11,711 bases of DNA from Verrucomicrobiota bacterium (GTDB lineage Bacteria; Chlamydiota; Chlamydiia; Chlamydiales; Rhabdochlamydiaceae): contig CAJCIW010000238.1 of NCBI GenBank assembly GCA_903970455.1, forward strand, positions 1 to 11,711. Reading direction: 5' to 3'. Made by a program: the position numbers and the translations under genes. The notes under the pieces were generated by a model. That model saw only the letters and a list, made by a program, of their open reading frames with translations, searched no databases and had not been told where the DNA came from. Within the stretch, counting starts at the first letter, position 1. Every line of letters starts with the position of its first letter. Positions 7,179-11,711 of this stretch are shown here, piece by piece.

Positions 7179-8233
7179 TTGACAATCCTATCCAAAAGTT
7201 TTGTTACAACGCCTTCCCAATGCTCTTTACCTGCGATGATCTGCAAACGGATTTTCAAAGGCTCTATCTTCAAGCATAGAGAGGGGTCCGGGCGTAATTT
7301 GACGTAATCTTTTTCCGTGCACAAAATTGCTTCTGCCCCTTGAGTGCGGCACTCCTTTGCAAATTTCTGGAGTCGGCTATTCTGTATAGGCTCATGATCC
7401 TTGAGAAAGAGAGTGTTGACAATTTCCCATTTTAAGTCACGCACAGTCTGTACGAAACGTTCGGGTTTGCCGATGCCGCAGAAAATGCCGACTTTCCGAG
7501 CGATTCTCCTCTCGTTGACCACTGCAATTTGAACCGCCGTCGAAGGGGCATCGGAATAAGGAGAGATTTGCTTTTGCAATTGCTCGTACTGTTCCAGGTC
7601 TTTCACATGAGTGAAGACGATCAAATCGGCAGATCGCAGCCGCTTGGGGGAATCGCGAAGCAAGCCCCATGGCAAAAACCGCCCCTTTGAGAAAGGGTCC
7701 AACCCATCGATGACGACAATCTCAAAATCCCGTTTCAATCGCCGATGCTGCATCCCATCATCCAAAAGAAGACACTGCGCACCTTGCTCAATGGCTAATT
7801 CTCCCGACCGAACCCGGTCGGCGCCTACCCAAATGGCGGCTTTCATCTTTTGCGCAAGAAAATAGGGCTCATCGCCGCATTCCTGCGGCGAACAAAGAGG
7901 TCCATTCCCGGAAGAAATGAGGCGGCTTTCTCCCGCCTTTTCGATCTTCGAACGAAACCCCCGAGTCAAAATGGCAAGCGGGACCTGATCTTGCAACTGG
8001 GAGGCCAACAAATGCACGAGCGGCGTTTTTCCCGTTCCGCCGACGACAATATTGCCGATGCTGATGACGGGGACGGGCAAACGGATAGAAGGGATCCATC
8101 CTCGATCGTAGGCAAAATTTCTAGCAGCGAGCACCGACCGATAAATTGCGCTTAAGCCCGCCAGGCCCCCCTTCACAAGAGGCGCCCTTTTTTCCCCGCG
8201 GATGATTTTAAGTATTGAGCGTTCTAAATCCAT
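7175..8233 (-). CDS. lpxK: Tetraacyldisaccharide 4'-kinase
   Basis: LpxK phosphorylates the 4' position of the lipid A disaccharide at the cytoplasmic face of the inner membrane. From the ATG chosen here it has 352 residues. The N-terminal amphipathic stretch (about 25-45) suits membrane association. Walker A is GGTGKTP at 65-71, RGFRSK lies at about 91-96, and the family hallmark DDGMQHRR (usually DDGFQHR) at about 158-165, followed by RDFEIVVIDG. FCGIGKPERF and CTEKDYVKL (usually TEKDAVK) come later. Neither this ATG nor the in-frame GTG six codons upstream (8251) has a clear Shine-Dalgarno; I prefer ATG. It lies 59 bases after gmhA and its stop overlaps the E2 start, so it sits inside an LPS-containing operon. 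Confidence 0.92.
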   Translation of the reverse strand: MDLERSILKIIRGEKRAPLVKGGLAGLSAIYRSVLAARNFAYDRGWIPSIRLPVPVISIGNIVVGGTGKTPLVHLLASQLQDQVPLAILTRGFRSKIEKAGESRLISSGNGPLCSPQECGDEPYFLAQKMKAAIWVGADRVRSGELAIEQGAQCLLLDDGMQHRRLKRDFEIVVIDGLDPFSKGRFLPWGLLRDSPKRLRSADLIVFTHVKDLEQYEQLQKQISPYSDAPSTAVQIAVVNERRIARKVGIFCGIGKPERFVQTVRDLKWEIVNTLFLKDHEPIQNSRLQKFAKECRTQGAEAILCTEKDYVKLRPDPSLCLKIEPLKIRLQIIAGKEHWEGVVTKLLDRIVK

Positions 8234-8292
8234 AGGTGGGAATTTTAGCACAGATCCAGAATTTGAGCGACCTGAATGTAAAGCCCTCAGAA

Positions 8293-8892
8293 TCAGTAGC
8301 TTATTTCCTCGAGGACAGGAATGGGGAAAAGCCGTTTTTCAATCATTTCAATGATAATGTGTATCGCTGCCATATGGGTTTCTTGAATTCTGTCGGAATA
8401 GCCAAACCCGGGAACGATCCATTCGAGGTCGCATCTTTTTTGCAGTCTCCCCCCGTTTTTACCTAAAAAGGCGATCGTTTTAAGTCCCATCCTTTTCGCA
8501 CAGACAGCGGCTTTGACAATATTTGAAGAATTGCCGCTCGTCGTAAGAAGAATGACGATATCTTCGGGGCGGCCGAATGCCTCAATGCCACGTGAAAAAA
8601 TTTCGTCGAATCCCAAATCGTTTCCAATGCATGTCATGTGGCCGGGATCGGAAAGGACGATAGCCGGAAGAGCTTTTCGTTTCTTACGAAAGACGCCGGT
8701 GAGCTCTTCGGCAAAATGCATCGCATCGCACAAACTTCCACCGTTGCCTGCGAGAAGAATTTTTCCGCCTGATTGGAAACACTTCGCAATCCATGCACTG
8801 GCTGTATCTATAAAATCCAGAGAAACGGGATCTCGCAGAAATTCTGCTGCCCGGATAACGTCTGTGACAGCACTTTCAATCTCATGTCGCAT
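8293..8892 (-). CDS. gmhA: Phosphoheptose isomerase (sedoheptulose-7-phosphate isomerase)
   Basis: GmhA turns sedoheptulose 7-phosphate into D-glycero-D-manno-heptose 7-phosphate, the first step to ADP-heptose for the LPS inner core. The 199 residues form a single SIS domain close to E. coli GmhA: GNGGSLCDAMHFAEELTG from residue 49, SDPGHMTCIGNDLGFDEIFSR, TTSGNSSN at 117-124, and FGYSDRIQETH continuing to IHIIIE. The residues matching E. coli Glu65, Gln172 and His180 are Glu63, Gln170 and His178, which separates it from the non-catalytic DiaA relatives. The ATG (preceded by GGTGG) is preferred to an in-frame TTG four codons upstream. It is the first gene of the minus-strand unit ahead of lpxK and divergent from asd. 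Heptose is not part of the Kdo-only LPS of Chlamydiaceae. Confidence 0.93.
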   Translation of the reverse strand: MRHEIESAVTDVIRAAEFLRDPVSLDFIDTASAWIAKCFQSGGKILLAGNGGSLCDAMHFAEELTGVFRKKRKALPAIVLSDPGHMTCIGNDLGFDEIFSRGIEAFGRPEDIVILLTTSGNSSNIVKAAVCAKRMGLKTIAFLGKNGGRLQKRCDLEWIVPGFGYSDRIQETHMAAIHIIIEMIEKRLFPIPVLEEISY

Positions 8893-8909
8893 AAAAACCA
8901 CCAACCATC

Positions 8910-8939
8910 ACTATATGTACCGTTTGACTTTATTTCCAA
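8910..8939 (-). promoter_or_regulatory. Sigma-70-type promoter for the gmhA unit
   Basis: On the minus strand TTGGAA (8934-8939) and TATAGT (8910-8915) are 18 bases apart, with the gmhA ATG 17 bases past the -10, giving a leader of about 10 bases. Its -35 lies inside the spacer of the asd promoter on the other strand. Confidence 0.4.
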
Positions 8940-8952
8940 TTCTTATTGTATT
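8924..8952 (+). promoter_or_regulatory. Sigma-70-type promoter for asd-prs
   Basis: TTGACT (8924-8929) and TGTATT (8947-8952) are separated by exactly 17 bases. Five of six and four of six positions match the consensus. The predicted leader to the asd ATG at 8987 is about 28 bases. Confidence 0.5.
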
Positions 8953-8986
8953 TAAATCAATCGGTTCACTATTCTCCGTCCCACTC

Positions 8987-9991
8987 ATGAAGAAAATTAA
9001 ATTAGCGATAGTTGGGGCCACGGGAGCTGTAGGCGCGGAATTGCTCCAGGTTCTTGAGAAACGAAATTTCCCCATCGACGAACTCCGCCTTTTTGCTTCC
9101 CCGCGTTCGCGCCGCAAAAAACTTTCTTTTCGGGGAAAAAACCTTCCTGTCCAAGAGCTGTCGGAACAGGCGTTTCAAGACATCGATATGGCGATTTTCA
9201 GCGCAGGCTGCAAAGTTGCGCGCGAATGGGCACCCATAGCGATTGAGAAGGGCGTTAAAGTTATCGACAACAGCTCGGCCTTCCGTATGGACCCGGATGT
9301 TCCTTTGATCATTCCTGAGATCAATCCTCAAGCTCTGCGCGACGATCATTTTCTTATTTCCAGCCCCAACTGCAGCGCGGCGATCATGCTGATGGCAGCT
9401 GCTCCCCTGCATCGCCGATTCAAAATCGTGCGGATTGTCGCTGCCACTTATCAAGCGGCAAGCGGAGCGGGTTTTCAAGCGATGAAAGAACTCGAAGAAG
9501 AAACGCTGGCACAGCTCGAAAAACGCCCCTTTGCCAGGAGCGTCATGCCGCACCCTTACGCCTTCAATCTTTTTCCTCATGATTCTCCGATCGACGACAA
9601 TGGCTACGCCGAAGAAGAGCTGAAAATGCTTCACGAGACGAGAAAAATTTTGAATGACGACCAAATCTCGATCCATGCCACCTGCGTACGCGTTCCCGTT
9701 CTACGGGCTCATTCCGAGGCGCTCAATATCACTTTTAACCAGCCTGTCAGCGTCGAAGAAGCGTACGAAGTCTTGGGCAAAGCGCCCGGTCTGACGATTT
9801 TAGAGGATCGAAAGCGGAATCGTTTTCCGATGCCTTCCGATGCAACCGGCCAAGACGATGTCTTTTGCGGCCGGATCCGTAAGGATTTATCATTTCCCAA
9901 TACCTTGGATCTGTGGGTCGTCGGGGACCAGCTATTGAAGGGAGCTGCATTAAACGCCGTCCAAATAGCAGAATTAATTTTAACTAAATAA
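8987..9991 (+). CDS. asd: Aspartate-semialdehyde dehydrogenase
   Basis: It reduces aspartyl phosphate to aspartate semialdehyde with NADPH, feeding diaminopimelate, lysine and related amino acids. The 334 residues begin with the NADP-binding glycine motif GATGAVG at 10-16. SPNCSA at 126-131 carries the active-site Cys129, TYQAASGAG at about 154-162 holds the conserved Gln, and VRVPVLRAHSEALN at about 238-251 the substrate Arg and catalytic His. The frame is open far upstream (to 8513), but the family N-terminus MKKIKLAIVGATG fixes the start at 8987; the upstream part is antisense to gmhA. No Shine-Dalgarno is visible. It is followed after 4 bases by prs. In chlamydiae the product would feed the DapL diaminopimelate route (known for the phylum, not visible here). 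Confidence 0.93.
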   Translation: MKKIKLAIVGATGAVGAELLQVLEKRNFPIDELRLFASPRSRRKKLSFRGKNLPVQELSEQAFQDIDMAIFSAGCKVAREWAPIAIEKGVKVIDNSSAFRMDPDVPLIIPEINPQALRDDHFLISSPNCSAAIMLMAAAPLHRRFKIVRIVAATYQAASGAGFQAMKELEEETLAQLEKRPFARSVMPHPYAFNLFPHDSPIDDNGYAEEELKMLHETRKILNDDQISIHATCVRVPVLRAHSEALNITFNQPVSVEEAYEVLGKAPGLTILEDRKRNRFPMPSDATGQDDVFCGRIRKDLSFPNTLDLWVVGDQLLKGAALNAVQIAELILTK

Positions 9992-9995
9992 CATT

Positions 9996-11075
9996 ATGCA
10001 CCACTTCCTCACTTTCCTCTTTTTATTATCCTCTTTCTCCCTTTGTGCAGTGGAGGAAAAAGGATACAAACTCTTTTCAGGAAATTCCAATCCCCGCCTC
10101 TCAGAATCGATCGCCCGATGTTTAGGAATGGAGCTAAGTCCGGTTGTCATCTCCCGCTTTAATGATGGGGAGATCAAAATCAAAGTGGAAGAAAATGTCC
10201 GTAACTCGAATGTCTATTTGATCCAATCAATGTGTTCGACAGACAAGGGAAGCGTCAACGACAATCTGATGGAACTTTTTTTGCTGATTCGAACCATGAG
10301 GCGCGCCCACGTCGGAAATATCACTGCGGTCATTCCTTATTACGGATATGGTCGGCAAGACCGTAAAACAGAAAGCCGCATCCCGATTTCCGCTTCCGAT
10401 ATTGCCATGCTATTCGAACTCGCCGGTGTAGACAGCATCCTCTGCGTCGATTTACATTGCGGACAAATTCAAGGCTTCTTTCACGAAGCCACCGTCGACA
10501 ATTTGTTTGCTGCGCCGATTTTCGTCCGTTATTTCTCAATGAAAAATGACTTATTGCATCCTGTGATTGTTTCTCCTGATGCGGGAGGAGTTGAACGGGC
10601 GAAAAAATTTATCGAAGGCCTAGCATGGTATGGGATTGATGCCAGTCTTGCGATGATTGTGAAGCAAAGAGCAGCCGCTGGAATCATTGAAAAAATGAAT
10701 CTTGTCGGCGATGTGTTTGGGTGTGATGCCATTATCATCGACGATATTTGCGACACCGCAGGAACACTCGTGCAAGCCGCCCTGGAATTAAAAAATGCTG
10801 GAGCGAGCCGCGTTTTTGCCTGCATCACCCATCCCGTTTTTTCAGGGGAGGCCCTTGAGCGGATTACCGACTCTTGCCTCACAGAACTGATCGTGACAGA
10901 TACGATTCCCGCTCGGACTAAATTGCCCGGAAATATCACTCAGCTTTCCATCGCCCCTCTAATTGCAGAAGCGATCGAGCGAACTTACAACGGGGAATCG
11001 ATCTCTCATCTTTTTACATACAATGGCCATGAATTTTGTAAAGACCTAGTTCAAATCGAAACCCCAAATCCTTAA
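9996..11075 (+). CDS. prs: Ribose-phosphate pyrophosphokinase with hydrophobic N-terminal extension
   Basis: PRPP synthetase transfers pyrophosphate from ATP to ribose 5-phosphate for nucleotide, histidine and tryptophan synthesis. All core motifs are present: FNDGEI at 55-60, YYGYGRQDRK at 115-124, DLHCGQIQGFF at 152-162, SPDAGGVERAKKF at 193-205, the loop Lys223/Arg225 (family KRR), and the PRPP loop DDICDTAGT at 249-257. The conserved start of the family (KLFSGN) is only reached at residue 25. Before it lies MHHFLTFLFLLSSFSLCA, which looks like a signal peptide or membrane anchor but lacks the usual Lys/Arg. An in-frame GTG at 10050 (codon 19) would remove it; neither start has a Shine-Dalgarno. 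At 359 residues it is longer than the usual 310-320, partly also through a C-terminal tail. It lies 4 bases after asd. Confidence 0.9.
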   Translation: MHHFLTFLFLLSSFSLCAVEEKGYKLFSGNSNPRLSESIARCLGMELSPVVISRFNDGEIKIKVEENVRNSNVYLIQSMCSTDKGSVNDNLMELFLLIRTMRRAHVGNITAVIPYYGYGRQDRKTESRIPISASDIAMLFELAGVDSILCVDLHCGQIQGFFHEATVDNLFAAPIFVRYFSMKNDLLHPVIVSPDAGGVERAKKFIEGLAWYGIDASLAMIVKQRAAAGIIEKMNLVGDVFGCDAIIIDDICDTAGTLVQAALELKNAGASRVFACITHPVFSGEALERITDSCLTELIVTDTIPARTKLPGNITQLSIAPLIAEAIERTYNGESISHLFTYNGHEFCKDLVQIETPNP

Positions 11076-11077
11076 TT

Positions 11078-11711
11078 ATGATCACAGAAAATAATCGTAA
11101 ATGGTGGATCTTGGCAGCGATGACGACGACGATCTCGATGATCTTCGTCGACATTACCGTCCTTCCTGTCGTCTTGCCCACTTTGCAGCGGGAACTTGGG
11201 GCTTCCAATTTAGGTCTGCAATGGATCATCAACGCTTATACACTTGTCCTTTCCGCTCTTGTCTTGGCAGGTGGGAAGCTGGGCGACATTTGCGGCCTTA
11301 GAAGAACATTTTGTTTTGGTGTGGCCATTTTCGCCTTCGCTTCGGGCTTATGCGGGCTCAGCTCATCGGAGTGGACATTGATTATGAGCCGCGGATTACA
11401 AGGGATCGGCGGCAGTTTGCTGCTGCCCGCAACGCAAGCGATCATCGTCTCCCATTTTCCCCCTCATCAACGGGGGAAGGCGCTTGGCCTTTACGTGAGC
11501 GTGGGATCGATTTTTCTCGCTCTAGGGCCGCTGATCGGCGGAGCCCTCACCACTTATCTCAGCTGGCATTATGTGTTCTGGCTCAATATCCCCATTGCAG
11601 CCATAGGTCTTATCCTGACCTATTTCAGCGTCCCGCCGATGCCCGGGCGCCCACCCGCACGTGGTTCCGCAACCCGTTCGCCGCACATCGCGAATTCTGA
11701 CCCGACCGCGT
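11078..11711 (+). CDS. MFS drug-efflux transporter, DHA2 (EmrB/QacA) family, 5' part
   Basis: The frame opens at an ATG two bases after the prs stop and stays open to the window edge (211 codons, no stop), so the C-terminal part is missing. It covers the first six of an expected fourteen membrane segments of a proton-driven exporter. DHA2 hallmarks are clear: FVDITVLPVVLPTLQRELGA in segment 1, LQWIINAYTL in segment 2, motif A as GGKLGDICGLRR, LQGIGGSLLLPATQA in segment 4, and motif C as ALGPLIGG followed by SWHYVFWLNIP. After TYFSVPP (about 11636) the sequence turns GC-rich and no longer resembles the family, so the last about 70 bases may not belong to this gene. Substrate is unknown. Confidence 0.85.
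   Translation, partial: MITENNRKWWILAAMTTTISMIFVDITVLPVVLPTLQRELGASNLGLQWIINAYTLVLSALVLAGGKLGDICGLRRTFCFGVAIFAFASGLCGLSSSEWTLIMSRGLQGIGGSLLLPATQAIIVSHFPPHQRGKALGLYVSVGSIFLALGPLIGGALTTYLSWHYVFWLNIPIAAIGLILTYFSVPPMPGRPPARGSATRSPHIANSDPTA

Noticed and set aside
8234..8251. GTG start extending LpxK by six residues
   Set aside because: Kept only as an alternative: no Shine-Dalgarno, and the ATG at 8233 gives a normal LpxK N-terminus. The choice is not certain.
8513..8986. Upstream extension of the asd reading frame by 158 codons
   Set aside because: It is antisense to gmhA, and the dehydrogenase fold begins precisely at MKKIKLAIVGATG; the stretch before it is Arg/Ser-rich and unlike any domain.
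9002..9676. 224-codon minus-strand frame opposite asd
   Set aside because: Antisense to a canonical enzyme with all catalytic motifs; its Arg/Phe-rich translation is typical of a shadow frame.
11311..11700. 129-codon plus-strand frame overlapping the MFS gene
   Set aside because: The MFS frame at 11078 carries all DHA2 motifs across this interval; the other frame is Arg/His/Ser-rich with no domain.

Overview
The window looks like chromosomal DNA of an environmental (non-Chlamydiaceae) chlamydia. This rests on gene content and protein character, not on a database search. It combines a KpsF arabinose-5-phosphate isomerase, LpxK and an orphan lipoyl E2 acyltransferase (from memory, kpsF and an orphan E2 are also neighbours in Chlamydia trachomatis) with genes that Chlamydiaceae generally lack: isocitrate dehydrogenase, phosphoheptose isomerase and PRPP synthetase. 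Base composition is near-balanced by eye, which is on the GC-rich side for chlamydiae. Genus-level assignment is not possible from this view.

Layout, left to right. Positions 1-369 are AT-rich and hold no convincing gene, only a hairpin that probably ends the next transcript. On the minus strand, kpsF -> a small polytopic membrane protein -> nhaD form one transcription unit (370-3207), with a TAATG stop/start coupling between the first two. Divergent from it is icd (3406-4842, plus). A second minus-strand unit runs gmhA -> lpxK -> E2 acyltransferase -> an exported GT-B-like protein (4790-8892). It has an ATGA overlap at lpxK/E2 and an 8-base overlap at E2/GT-B-like, and its last gene runs 53 bases into the 3' end of icd. 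Divergent from gmhA is a plus-strand unit asd -> prs -> MFS efflux pump (8987 to the window end), with 4-base and 2-base gaps.

Three genes serve lipopolysaccharide: kpsF makes arabinose 5-phosphate for Kdo, gmhA starts ADP-heptose synthesis, and lpxK phosphorylates lipid A. icd and the E2 belong to central carbon oxidation, asd to the aspartate/diaminopimelate/lysine route, and prs to nucleotide precursors. NhaD and the MFS pump handle ions and export.

No CRISPR array, insertion sequence, tRNA, rRNA or obvious defence or secretion system is visible. The points most worth a second look are: a PRPP synthetase with a signal-peptide-like N-terminus; a signal-peptide-bearing GT-B-like protein of unknown activity; an orphan E2 inside an LPS operon; a half-size ion-transporter-like protein before nhaD; overlapping divergent promoters between gmhA and asd; and an abrupt GC-rich tail at the right edge that may be an assembly artefact.
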